Shown here: positions 35,724-43,437 of the stretch, one piece after another
How positions within the stretch are numbered: position 1 is the stretch's first letter
Layout of the letters: each line of letters starts with the position of its first letter
Assembly (NCBI GenBank): GCA_037969035.1
Contig: JBBKWU010000002.1
Location: 62,001-126,000, forward strand
DNA from: JBBKWU01 sp037969035
GTDB lineage: Bacteria; Pseudomonadota; Alphaproteobacteria; Micavibrionales; Micavibrionaceae
Reading direction: 5' to 3'
DNA: 64,000 nucleotides
The notes under the pieces: model-generated
What the model was told of the DNA's origin: nothing
What the model saw: the letters and a program-made list of their open reading frames with translations, nothing else
Database searches by the model: none
Translations under genes and position numbers: made by a program

Positions 35724-37550
35724 CTAGTTGGCTTGGCGACGGAGAAAAGCTGGAATATCCAACTCATCGTCAGTCTGCGCACCGTCAGCCGCTTTTGGCT
35801 TCTCGATGTTCAGACTAGCTTGTGCAGGTGCAGTCGCTGTGCTTGGGCTCATACCCCCGCTTGATGCGCTGCCGCCTGAAGTCTTGCCTTCGTCTTCTGT
35901 TTCATGGCGACCCAAATCTTCCGCATATTGACGGATAGGGTTTGTGAAACGTTCGAACAAAGACGGTGTTCTTTTTTGCTGTTTTTGATGCGCGCCAGCA
36001 CCCGGTACTGGTGGCTTCAAGTTCAGCGTTGGTGCCGCAATAGTTTGCGGCGTTGGTTGAACGTCTTGTGGCGCAGGTTTAGAGGCCGCAAGAATTTGCT
36101 CCTGCACTTGAACATCGGCAACCATTTGTTGTGGTTGCTCTGTCTGTACAGGGGCTGGTGTCGACGCACTGACATACATGTCAGCTTGGTGCGAACGATC
36201 AACTTCAACAGGTGCAGGCGGAATAAAGGCGCTATTTTGCACGCTACCACGCATGTAATTGCTTTCCGCAGGAGCTTTCGCAGCCTCAGCGACAGAGTCT
36301 TGCTGCTCAAACATATCAGCTTCAGGCTCTTCCGCTTTTTTAGCAGCCATGTGCGCTGCGGTTTGCGGTGAGACAGGTGCTGCGCTAAATGTAGAAGCCG
36401 TCAAAGGTGTCGACGTTGCTACAGGTGGCACAGAGCTCGTCACTTGCGCCATCTCAGCAGGCTTTTTTTCCGCTGTTTCTCCACCAGTATTTGGTACAGC
36501 ACGCTCGATCTTACGACCCGCGCCTGTCATGGAGTTAATCAGATTACCACCACCTGTGACAGTCACACGGCTTTTTGATTCAACGGCATCAATACCTGTA
36601 GCAACAACAGAAACGCGCATCATACCATCAAGTTTTTCATCAAATGTAGAGCCGAAGATAATGTTAGCATTCGGATCAACTTCGTCACGAATGCGGTTAC
36701 AAGCCTCATCCACTTCGAACAATGTCATATCCATACCGCCTGTGACGTTTACGATAACGCCGCGCGCGCCCTTCATAGACACATCATCAAGCAATGGGTT
36801 GTTAATCGCAGCTTCCGCAGCTTCGATCGCACGACGATCACCTTCAGCCTCGCCTGTACCCATCATCGCCTTACCCATTTCCAGCATCGCTGAACGGATA
36901 TCGGCAAAATCAAGGTTTATCAGACCAGGACGAACGATCAGGTCAGTCACGCCACTCACACCAGATTGCAACACGCTATCGGCCATTTTAAAGGCTTCGG
37001 CGAATGTTGTTTTCTCGTTCGCGACGCGGAACAAATTTTGATTAGGGATAACGATCAGCGTATCAACATATTGCTGCATTTCCTCGATACCCTCTTCCGC
37101 CATCCTCATGCGGTGAGAGCCTTCGAAGTGGAAAGGCTTAGTGACAACACCAACGGTCAAGATACCGTTATCGCGTGCCATCTTGGCAATCACGGGCGCA
37201 GCACCTGTACCTGTACCACCGCCCATACCGGCTGTGATAAAGGCCATGTTAGAGCCTTCGAGATATTGTAAAACCTCATCCAGTGATTCTTCGGCTGACA
37301 AGCGTCCGATTTCAGGCTTTGCACCTGCACCGAGACCGCCCGTAATCGTCATACCGAGCTGAACTTTATTTTCCGCGAGCGAGCCTTCGAGCGCTTGCGC
37401 ATCGCTGTTACAAACAACGAATTCACATCCTTCAAGACCGGATGAGATCATATTATTTACCGCATTGCCACCTGCGCCCCCAACACCTAGAACGGTGATT
37501 TTGGGAGAAAGACGCGATTTGTTGGTCGGCTGCATTTTGACGTTGATCAT
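35724..37550 (-). CDS. ftsZ: Cell division GTPase FtsZ
   Basis: The tubulin homologue that forms the division ring. A 608-residue product with the GTPase core in the first ~320 residues (LGVGGAGGNAVNNMI, the G-box GMGGGTGTGAAP, NLDFADIRS, and the T7 region). A long, variable Pro/Ala/Gln-rich linker of about 250 residues is followed by the conserved tail DDELDIPAFLRRQ for FtsA and others. Extended linkers are common in alphaproteobacteria. The start has AGGAACC. The upstream region (37551-38071) is unusual, with DnaA boxes and a reversed gene between it and ftsA. Confidence 0.98.
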   Translation of the reverse strand: MINVKMQPTNKSRLSPKITVLGVGGAGGNAVNNMISSGLEGCEFVVCNSDAQALEGSLAENKVQLGMTITGGLGAGAKPEIGRLSAEESLDEVLQYLEGSNMAFITAGMGGGTGTGAAPVIAKMARDNGILTVGVVTKPFHFEGSHRMRMAEEGIEEMQQYVDTLIVIPNQNLFRVANEKTTFAEAFKMADSVLQSGVSGVTDLIVRPGLINLDFADIRSAMLEMGKAMMGTGEAEGDRRAIEAAEAAINNPLLDDVSMKGARGVIVNVTGGMDMTLFEVDEACNRIRDEVDPNANIIFGSTFDEKLDGMMRVSVVATGIDAVESKSRVTVTGGGNLINSMTGAGRKIERAVPNTGGETAEKKPAEMAQVTSSVPPVATSTPLTASTFSAAPVSPQTAAHMAAKKAEEPEADMFEQQDSVAEAAKAPAESNYMRGSVQNSAFIPPAPVEVDRSHQADMYVSASTPAPVQTEQPQQMVADVQVQEQILAASKPAPQDVQPTPQTIAAPTLNLKPPVPGAGAHQKQQKRTPSLFERFTNPIRQYAEDLGRHETEDEGKTSGGSASSGGMSPSTATAPAQASLNIEKPKAADGAQTDDELDIPAFLRRQAN

Positions 37551-37781
37551 GATTAGGTTCCTCCGTTAGGCAAGATCAATTCTGATTCTATGCAAGTTTA
37601 CTCTTAAAAAAAAGCCCGCTTTTAAGATGACTCACAGAACATCGCTGTTCAAAAGCCATTTTTAGTACTTGTTTTTCTATGAACATTACTTGAGCAGAAC
37701 ACCCTAAGTGATTCATATGATTCCGTAATTGAAAGTCTTACAAACCGTGAATGATTCGTGAAGCCTTTCTTTTACTAATGT

Positions 37782-37856
37782 TGTGGATAACTAGGGCTTT
37801 TTCAAGGCTTTGTGGATAATTCTTTCGAAAATCACTGTGAACGAGTCTGTGAATAA
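37782..37856 (-). promoter_or_regulatory. DnaA box cluster upstream of ftsZ
   Basis: The consensus TTATCCACA occurs exactly twice on the minus strand (as TGTGGATAA at 37782-37790 and 37811-37819, 29 bp apart). A one-mismatch copy TGTGAATAA follows at 37848-37856. All point the same way. They lie 230-310 bp upstream of the ftsZ start. This fits control of ftsZ by DnaA, known in Caulobacter, though chance occurrence is not excluded. Confidence 0.6.
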
Positions 37857-37933
37857 GGTTGGGGTAAGGCAATTTGCAGAATTGTTTACCCATGAGCGTA
37901 GCGAAATTAAAAAGCAAAGATACAGATACCCCC

Positions 37934-38000
37934 CGTCATTGCGAACGAATGTGAGGCACCCAAGTGCACAAGCGTCGTTGCTGGATTGCCGCGTCGCTAC
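37934..38000. repeat. Degraded copy of a 'gtcattgcgag' type repeat
   Basis: CCGTCATTGCGAACGAATGT opens the segment and CTGGATTGCCGCGTCGCTAC closes it; both look like halves of a widespread bacterial repeat with 'cgtcattgcgag...gcaatccag' ends. The second half is cut short, since no closing GCAATGACG follows. It differs from the purL/murB element. Confidence 0.5.
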
Positions 38001-38071
38001 AAAGCAAAAAACTTGCCCACAACCTACATTCATGTTACATTTACATATTAAATTATGTATGGAGTGGTGAA

Positions 38072-38644
38072 ATGATGATCAAAGCACTAGACACGGCCTT
38101 TTCCCTAAATCACAACGCAGAGCCTTTGCCAGACGAACTCGCGCGGCGCTTTGACGTTGTCATTGGCATGGACGAACATCGCACAGTTGAAAAAGGAACA
38201 AGCATCGCCACATACGGTTTAGGTGGCTGCATCGGAGGCTACATTGACAACCCAGAAACCAGCACATTTTTTCACTACGGTCCCCTTGGCGACGAACTAA
38301 TCAACCTACTGGTCGCTAGGCATTGCTCTGAGAAGACCGTAAAATTACATCTCTTTGTACCAGGTGAGTGGGAACTAAATGACACTACAGAGAAGTATGA
38401 ACAAGTACCTAAAGCAGATTATATAAATAAATTTCTTGCTCCTGCGCTTCAGAGTGGGCGCGAACAAGGCGTTGAGGTTGAGTTCCACTGTTACTCTGAA
38501 CATCTTAATTTTGGTGATCGCTATCAGGGTACGGCATGGGTAGATGCAAATGGCGCAGTCTGCAACGGCGGTATGTTCGTTGCAAATGCCCCCGAACCAT
38601 CGAATGCGCCCCTAGCAATAAAATTAGACTATAAGAACAATTAG
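38072..38644 (+). CDS. CheD-like protein of unknown function, opposite strand between ftsA and ftsZ
   Basis: A 190-residue protein. The start is at ATG 38072 (or the next codon, 38075), with GGAGTGGTGA just upstream; the longer frame from 37964 runs through a repeat and is not used. Residues 46-72 read ATYGLGGCIGGYIDN...FFHYGPLGDE, which resembles the CheD deamidase site (TLGLGSCVAV...AHVMLP): Cys53 and His68 could be the catalytic pair. The rest (LHLFVPGEWELND, EFHCYSEHLNFGDRYQGTAWVD) does not look like CheD. No chemotaxis genes are near. This resemblance is by eye and weak. It breaks the ftsA-ftsZ neighbourhood. Confidence 0.6.
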   Translation: MMIKALDTAFSLNHNAEPLPDELARRFDVVIGMDEHRTVEKGTSIATYGLGGCIGGYIDNPETSTFFHYGPLGDELINLLVARHCSEKTVKLHLFVPGEWELNDTTEKYEQVPKADYINKFLAPALQSGREQGVEVEFHCYSEHLNFGDRYQGTAWVDANGAVCNGGMFVANAPEPSNAPLAIKLDYKNN

Positions 38645-38701
38645 GCGATTAATCGCAATCGCTAAGCTTATAGTTTAGGGATCTTCATAATTTACCAATA
38701 T

Positions 38702-39970
38702 TTACCAATTTTCGCGCATCCAGAATTTAATGCGCTCCCACAGGCTTTCGGGTTCGGCTTGTGCCATGATTTCGGCGGGCATTTCGCTGTGGCGTTCGGA
38801 GATGTAGGTGAGAAGCCCTGCTGTTGTCGCAAAGGCGGGGCCGCTGACGGCATCGGCTAAACCGCTGACACGGATAGGACGACCAAGGCGCACTTGCTTA
38901 TCGAGCACAAGCTGTGCCAATTCACGCGTTCCGGGGAGCTGGCTTGCGCCGCCTGTTAAAACAACGCGGCGGCCAATGGTTGTGCCAAGGCCGCTATCTT
39001 GTAATTTGGCGCGGATCATCTCAAATATTTCTTCAAGGCGGGGCTGGATAATGCCTACCAGCAACGAGCGCGGCACGTGATGGGGCGCAGTTCCCGCAGA
39101 TTCGCCAATTTGCGGCACGTCGATAAGCTCGTTCTCGTCCGTGTTTGCGGACATGGCACTGCCATATAATGTCTTTAAGCGTTCCGCGTCATTAAGCCCC
39201 GTTGTCAGGCCACGCGCGATATCGTTGGTGACATGATGACCACCGACAGGAATTGAATCGCTGTAAACCATGCTGTTACCAAGGAACACCGCAAAGCTTG
39301 TCACCCCACCGCCCATATCAATGACCGTACAGCCCAAATCCATTTCATCTTCAACAAGCGAGGATAGCCCCGCCGCATAAGACGCAAGACATAGCGCACT
39401 GATATCCAGATGACTGCGGTCAATGGTGGCAGCCATATTACGGAGTGCGGCACTATCGCCTGTCACCAAATGAATGTCCACGCCCAAATTCTCGCCCGTC
39501 ATGCCGCGCGGTTGACGCACGCCTGCGTTACCATCAAGCGTGTAGCCTGCGGCAATCGTATGGATAAGCTCACAATCTTCGCCTGCTGCTTGGTCTTGTG
39601 CCTTGGACAATGCGCGTTGTATATCGTTTTCGGTGACTTCTTGGCCTGCGATCTGCACATCAATATTGAAGTTATGCGATTGCGCATGAACGCCCGGCAC
39701 GTTAATCACAACATCACGCAACGGATAACCCTTCATCGCGGCAGAGGCCATATTTTCCGCTGCATGAACCGTCTGGCGGATGGTGTTTTCCGCCAGTGTC
39801 ATATCAATGACCGTACCCGCCTTAATCCCGTGCGAGGCATGATGCCCTACGCCCAAAACCTCAAAATGCCCTTCATCATCGACCACACGCGCGATAAAGC
39901 ACGCGATTTTGCTCGACCCGATATCGAGGGCGGCAATGACTGATCCTTTGGGTTTGGTTCTGTGCTTCAT
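38702..39970 (-). CDS. ftsA: Cell division protein FtsA
   Basis: An actin-like protein of 422 residues that ties FtsZ to the membrane. It starts VIAALDIGSSKIACFIARV (phosphate 1), has the SHUT domain region with GYTLDGNAGVRQPRGM, TVIDMGGGVTSFAVF (phosphate 2) and RVVLTGGASQLPGTRELA (adenosine). The C-terminus ends in an amphipathic helix ESLWERIKFWMRENW that would lie on the membrane. 30 nt after ftsQ; the following gene in the usual order, ftsZ, is more than 1.1 kb away. Confidence 0.97.
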   Translation of the reverse strand: MKHRTKPKGSVIAALDIGSSKIACFIARVVDDEGHFEVLGVGHHASHGIKAGTVIDMTLAENTIRQTVHAAENMASAAMKGYPLRDVVINVPGVHAQSHNFNIDVQIAGQEVTENDIQRALSKAQDQAAGEDCELIHTIAAGYTLDGNAGVRQPRGMTGENLGVDIHLVTGDSAALRNMAATIDRSHLDISALCLASYAAGLSSLVEDEMDLGCTVIDMGGGVTSFAVFLGNSMVYSDSIPVGGHHVTNDIARGLTTGLNDAERLKTLYGSAMSANTDENELIDVPQIGESAGTAPHHVPRSLLVGIIQPRLEEIFEMIRAKLQDSGLGTTIGRRVVLTGGASQLPGTRELAQLVLDKQVRLGRPIRVSGLADAVSGPAFATTAGLLTYISERHSEMPAEIMAQAEPESLWERIKFWMRENW

Positions 39971-40000
39971 AGTGTGCTTACTCTATTAGATTCTTCGATA

Positions 40001-40885
40001 TTAGATCGCGTTGCCGCGTTTATAATTGGCTTTGTATTCCTGAACGGCGCCCGGATTTGTTTGGACAATAATACGATCCGCTTCACGAACATCAATCATT
40101 TTCACACGTTTATCAAGCAATCCATCGTCTTTTTGTGCTTTCACAAGGCGGTTCAACGCGAGCGCGACATCACCTTCTGGCAACTTCACCACCGCACCGC
40201 TTTTCAGCGTAATATCCCAACGTCGATCACCAATCCAACTCGCCGCATCCATACGCTCTGCTAGCTCTGGCTCAAGCGCGACCATGGACAAAAGCCCTGG
40301 TGCTTGGCGTGGTGCGTTTTCACCCACGATAATCGGTAGCTCTTTGAACTCTTGTTTTTTGCGGTCTGTGATTGTTTCGCCGTCTGTATCAATAATCCGC
40401 ACTTTGCCCTTATGCTGCCACAGCGCCATGGGCTTGCGTTCCAAAAGGCCAATATAGATCGTATGCGGCAAGCGGCGTTCGATATGGGCTTCTTTAACCC
40501 ACGCCACGCGCTCGATCATTTCTTTGGCCTCAGACGGGCTAAAGGCCAGAATAGGATCACCTTTTTCGGTATTAATCAGCGCGCGCAAAACATCGGCATC
40601 GGTATGGATACGGCCTTCGACAAGGATATCTTCTACGGTGAAACCTGCGTCAACGCTTGCGCTATAGAATGATTTTTCGGTTTTATGCATCGTCGCAACG
40701 AAAAAGCCAGAAAGCCAGCCCCAAACACCAAGCCACGCCACGAAGCCAACAAGCCCGAGCCGCCAACCCCAGCGCCGCCAAATACGTGAAACACGTAAGG
40801 AAACAGACTGGATTATGCTTTGCGCGAATCCAGTTTTAGGTTTGCGTCCTGCAGAGCTTTTTGTGGTTCGGTTTTTCCGTGACAT
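40001..40885 (-). CDS. ftsQ: Cell division protein FtsQ
   Basis: A bitopic divisome protein, 294 residues from the start MSRKNRTTKSSAGRKPKTGF. A basic cytosolic start leads to one membrane helix (GLVGFVAWLGVWGWLSGFFV, about residues 42-61), then a POTRA domain (TVEDILVEGRIHTDADVLRALI, GDPILAFSPSEAKEMIERVAWVKEAHIERRLPHTIYIGLLER) and the FtsQ beta domain. The start is inside ddl, a 73-nt overlap; ATG at 40912 is possible and would lengthen it to 100 nt. No start after the ddl stop would keep the membrane helix. Confidence 0.92.
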   Translation of the reverse strand: MSRKNRTTKSSAGRKPKTGFAQSIIQSVSLRVSRIWRRWGWRLGLVGFVAWLGVWGWLSGFFVATMHKTEKSFYSASVDAGFTVEDILVEGRIHTDADVLRALINTEKGDPILAFSPSEAKEMIERVAWVKEAHIERRLPHTIYIGLLERKPMALWQHKGKVRIIDTDGETITDRKKQEFKELPIIVGENAPRQAPGLLSMVALEPELAERMDAASWIGDRRWDITLKSGAVVKLPEGDVALALNRLVKAQKDDGLLDKRVKMIDVREADRIIVQTNPGAVQEYKANYKRGNAI

Positions 40886-41799
40886 TTTGCGGTTTCCACC
40901 AGATGAGAGCATAGTTCGACAAAAGACATGCCGTTATAAATCACTTGAGAAGGCCCGATTGATTGAGCCGTCAAACCTGGTTGGGTGTTGATTTCAAGGA
41001 AATACAAACCTTCATCACCAAGCGTTTCATCATAACGGAAGTCACAGCGCGCAAGACCTGCGCACTCAATGCCATTATACACACGTTCCGCATAATCCAG
41101 AGCCATTTTATAAATATTTTCAGGGATTTTTGCAGGCAGCACAAGTTCTGTGCGCGTGTCATGGTATTTGGCTTCGTAATCAAAAAAGCGCGTATGCGAG
41201 ATAATTTCAGTCACCGCTTGCGCGCGTCCGTCAAGCACAGCCACCGTTAGCTCTTTACCGCCAATATAGCTTTCAATCAAAACTTCTTCACCAAACGCCC
41301 AGTTTTCTTCGTCAAGAGGCTGTTGGTTTTCACGATCCATCACAATGCGGATCCCAACGCTAGAGCCTTCACTAATCGGCTTCACAACATAAGGCGGTTC
41401 AATGAGATGACCAGATTTTTGCAATTCAGCAAGCGTCGTTGTTGTGCCTGCAGGACAGCGCACACCAAAGCCCGCCGCCATTTTCTTGCACACAACTTTG
41501 TTCATGCCAATAGCAGACGCCATCACGCCCGAATGCGTGTAAGGAATTTCCAAAATTTCTAAAACGCTCTGAATCGTGCCGTCTTCACCACCGCGACCAT
41601 GAAGGTTATTAAACACAACATCGGGTTTCGGGTTTGTTAGGCGTGCGGTTAATTCCTCAAGGTCTTGCTTCACATCGACAACGTCAACATCATATCCCCC
41701 TTCGCGCAACGCCGCCTCAACAGCTTTGCCTTTTTCAAGCGACACCTGCCGCTCTGCCGACCAACCGCCGACCAATAATGCTACTCTTTTACTATTCAT
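40813..41799 (-). CDS. ddl: D-alanine--D-alanine ligase
   Basis: Makes D-Ala-D-Ala for the peptidoglycan stem. A 328-residue ATP-grasp enzyme with LLVGGWSAERQVSLEKGKAV, NLHGRGGEDGTIQSVLEILEIPYTHSGVMASA, VVKPISEGSSVGIRIV, EVLIESYIGGKELTVAVLDG and FLEINTQPGLTAQS (metal site). Its start overlaps the end of the ParB-like gene by 8 nt with AAAGGATT before it. The C-terminal 24 codons overlap ftsQ in another frame. Confidence 0.97.
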   Translation of the reverse strand: MNSKRVALLVGGWSAERQVSLEKGKAVEAALREGGYDVDVVDVKQDLEELTARLTNPKPDVVFNNLHGRGGEDGTIQSVLEILEIPYTHSGVMASAIGMNKVVCKKMAAGFGVRCPAGTTTTLAELQKSGHLIEPPYVVKPISEGSSVGIRIVMDRENQQPLDEENWAFGEEVLIESYIGGKELTVAVLDGRAQAVTEIISHTRFFDYEAKYHDTRTELVLPAKIPENIYKMALDYAERVYNGIECAGLARCDFRYDETLGDEGLYFLEINTQPGLTAQSIGPSQVIYNGMSFVELCSHLVETAKCHGKTEPQKALQDANLKLDSRKA

Positions 41800-42175
41800 A
41801 TGATAAATCCTTTAAATCAATGTCAATATAATCAGGTGCGGGAAGCGGGTCGATTTTTACAGCTTTGATCATTTTCATTCCCTGCATATAAGCCTTACAT
41901 ATTCGGTGCATTCCATCAATAACCCTTTTTTCGGCACAGAGCAAAACAGGGTATTTTAGGTCAGTGTCCTGTATTAGTTTCGCGTGATCGGCAATGCTGC
42001 GGCATGTTGGGAGATTACCGTCGACGGCGCTATACCAAAACGCTTCATCAAGCTCCTGAATCTCGCTCAACGCAACATCAACAACAGACATATTTTGTGA
42101 TTTCACCACAAGTTTATTCACGTCCCAAATATGAACAGCGCCATCAACAACTCTATGGTGATATTGCTGCCTCAA
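41792..42175 (-). CDS. ParB/Srx-like conserved hypothetical protein in the dcw cluster
   Basis: A 127-residue protein starting at TTG directly after the murB stop (TAATTG), with GGGGAG in murB as ribosome-binding site. The part VLLCAEKRVIDGMHRICKAYMQGMKMIKAVKI is the short ParB/sulfiredoxin-like pattern with strand, IDGxHR and strand; HIWDVNKLVVKSQNMSVVDVALSEIQELDE comes before it. I recall similar stand-alone proteins of unknown role in many bacteria. The TTG start and both tight junctions mean that it is made with MurB and Ddl. It is not a normal dcw gene. Confidence 0.7.
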   Translation of the reverse strand: MRQQYHHRVVDGAVHIWDVNKLVVKSQNMSVVDVALSEIQELDEAFWYSAVDGNLPTCRSIADHAKLIQDTDLKYPVLLCAEKRVIDGMHRICKAYMQGMKMIKAVKIDPLPAPDYIDIDLKDLSYE

Positions 42176-43264
42176 TTACTTCTCCCCAAGCCGTTTGATT
42201 TCCCATCGTAAACTGATTCCACAGTCTTCGGCAACACGGCGGCGCACTTCTTCCCCTAGATTTTCTAAATCAGCGCCTGTTGCGCCGCCTGTATTAATCA
42301 TGAAATTACAATGCAGTTCGGACATTTGTGCACCGCCGATTTGAAGACCACGGCACCCTGCTTTGTCGATCAATTGCCAAACCTTTGTGCCTTCGGGCAA
42401 ACCCGCTTTTGCGATGTCGTCAGCTGTGGGGTTAGCAAACGTAGAGCCGCCTGTTTTCTCGCGTATTGGCTGAGATTCGATACGTTTCGCTTTGATATCT
42501 TTAATGTGGCTTTTGATGGTTTCTGGATCGCCTTTTGTGCCGCGAAATGTCGCACTGATGAAGATATAATCTTCGGGCAAGCTGTTATGGCGATAGGATA
42601 GATTCATTTTAATGCTGTCATCCTGAGTGGATACGAAGGATCTTATACCTTTAAGCCCAAGATTCTTCAGTCGCTCCGCTCCTTCAGAATGACAAGGGCG
42701 GAACACATGCGCATTACCGCGCATATCCAACGCTTCAACCTCCACCAAAACATCTTTGGTTTCGGTGCCATAGCACCCCGCATTCATCCGCAACGCCCCA
42801 CCAATTGTGCCGGGGATACCGCTGTAAAACTCTAATCCCGCAATCCCTGCTTTGGCAGCGGCTTGGGCGACATTACCGTCAAGTGCTAACGCGCCTGCTT
42901 TAATCGTCACCTCATCCAAAACCTCAACGCCCGCGAATTCCTTGCCCAGACGAATGGTCACGCCGCGCAAACCGCCATCACGGATAATGCAATTTGATAT
43001 CACGCCAAAGACGTGAATGTCATTCTGAGGAGTAGAATGCGACGAAGAATCTTCCTGACCTTGATAAGATTCTTCGCTTCGCTCAGAATGACGGTAATGC
43101 TTGAGGAAATGGCGCAAATCATCAATATCAGCAGGCTTAAACAAAACCTCTGCCGTGCCGCCCGCCCGAAACCAACCCATTTCGCCGAGCTTGGCATCCG
43201 CGCGATATTCACCGCGCACAGGGGGCAGATCATCAATCAATGATTTTTGCGCCGTGTCTGTCAT
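42176..43264 (-). CDS. murB: UDP-N-acetylenolpyruvoylglucosamine reductase with two inserted elements
   Basis: Flavoenzyme giving UDP-MurNAc. About 362 residues from MTDTAQKS; ATG at 43285 would add seven. FAD-binding parts GEYRADAKLGEMGWFRAGGTAEVLF, RDGGLRGVTIRLG and FYSGIPGTIGGALRMNAGCYGTE are seen, then SYRHNSLPEDYIFISATF, GSTFANP (catalytic Ser region) and HCNFMINTGGATGADLENL. Two stretches do not belong to MurB: RHSERSEESYQG...QND before VFGVISN and CHSEGAERLKNLG...QDD before MNLSYRHN. Each comes from a palindromic element in frame. The usual GxGSNLL is VFGVISNCII here. Confidence 0.95.
   Translation of the reverse strand: MTDTAQKSLIDDLPPVRGEYRADAKLGEMGWFRAGGTAEVLFKPADIDDLRHFLKHYRHSERSEESYQGQEDSSSHSTPQNDIHVFGVISNCIIRDGGLRGVTIRLGKEFAGVEVLDEVTIKAGALALDGNVAQAAAKAGIAGLEFYSGIPGTIGGALRMNAGCYGTETKDVLVEVEALDMRGNAHVFRPCHSEGAERLKNLGLKGIRSFVSTQDDSIKMNLSYRHNSLPEDYIFISATFRGTKGDPETIKSHIKDIKAKRIESQPIREKTGGSTFANPTADDIAKAGLPEGTKVWQLIDKAGCRGLQIGGAQMSELHCNFMINTGGATGADLENLGEEVRRRVAEDCGISLRWEIKRLGEK
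42616..42694. repeat. Palindromic element in murB, copy 1
   Basis: 79 nt bounded by TGTCATCCTGA (42616) and TCAGAATGACA (ending 42694), one mismatch. On the murB strand it reads CHSEGAERLKNLG...STQDD in frame. It has replaced or lengthened the surface strand before LSYRHNSLPED. Same element family as in purL (1045-1129). Confidence 0.88.
43018..43093. repeat. Palindromic element in murB, copy 2
   Basis: 76 nt bounded by TGTCATTCTGA (43018) and TCAGAATGACG (ending 43093). The inner arms GAAGAATCTT and AAGATTCTTCGC pair, so almost the whole unit folds as one hairpin. In murB it is read RHSERSEESYQGQEDSSS...PQND in frame, next to the FAD-binding loop. Best-kept of the three copies. Confidence 0.9.
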
Positions 43265-43437
43265 GTTCTTTTCTGCCTGTATCATATTGTTTTAACGTCT
43301 ATTTTCGCAATCCTTCAGTTCACTCGCAAGTTTTTCGCGGTTTTGGGCGTTGGTGTTTTTTTGTCCGTGTTTTCAAACCGTTACAACCAAACTCATTGTA
43401 GGATTATATTCTTAAAATGTCAACATTCCAACCACCG

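Larger units (their letters stand above)
37551..38071. other. Intergenic control region between ftsZ and the reversed gene
   Basis: No gene was found in these 521 nt. It holds two perfect DnaA boxes and one near-match (37782-37856), a degraded repeat (37934-38000), and, nearer to ftsZ, an A-rich tract with a small hairpin (37604-37625). It must hold the ftsZ promoter, since the gene on the other side reads away from ftsZ. Confidence 0.6.

Noticed and set aside
37604..37625. Hairpin CTTAAAA..GC/GCTTTTAAG as a terminator upstream of ftsZ
   Set aside because: Loop of two bases and a bulge of four A; not a convincing fold.
37782..37856. Chromosomal origin of replication
   Set aside because: Only two exact DnaA boxes, no AT-rich 13-mers recognised and none of the usual origin neighbours (dnaA, hemE, parAB, gidA).
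38645..38656. Palindrome GCGATTAATCGC after the reversed gene as an operator
   Set aside because: Single 12-bp palindrome with no promoter context; could be chance.
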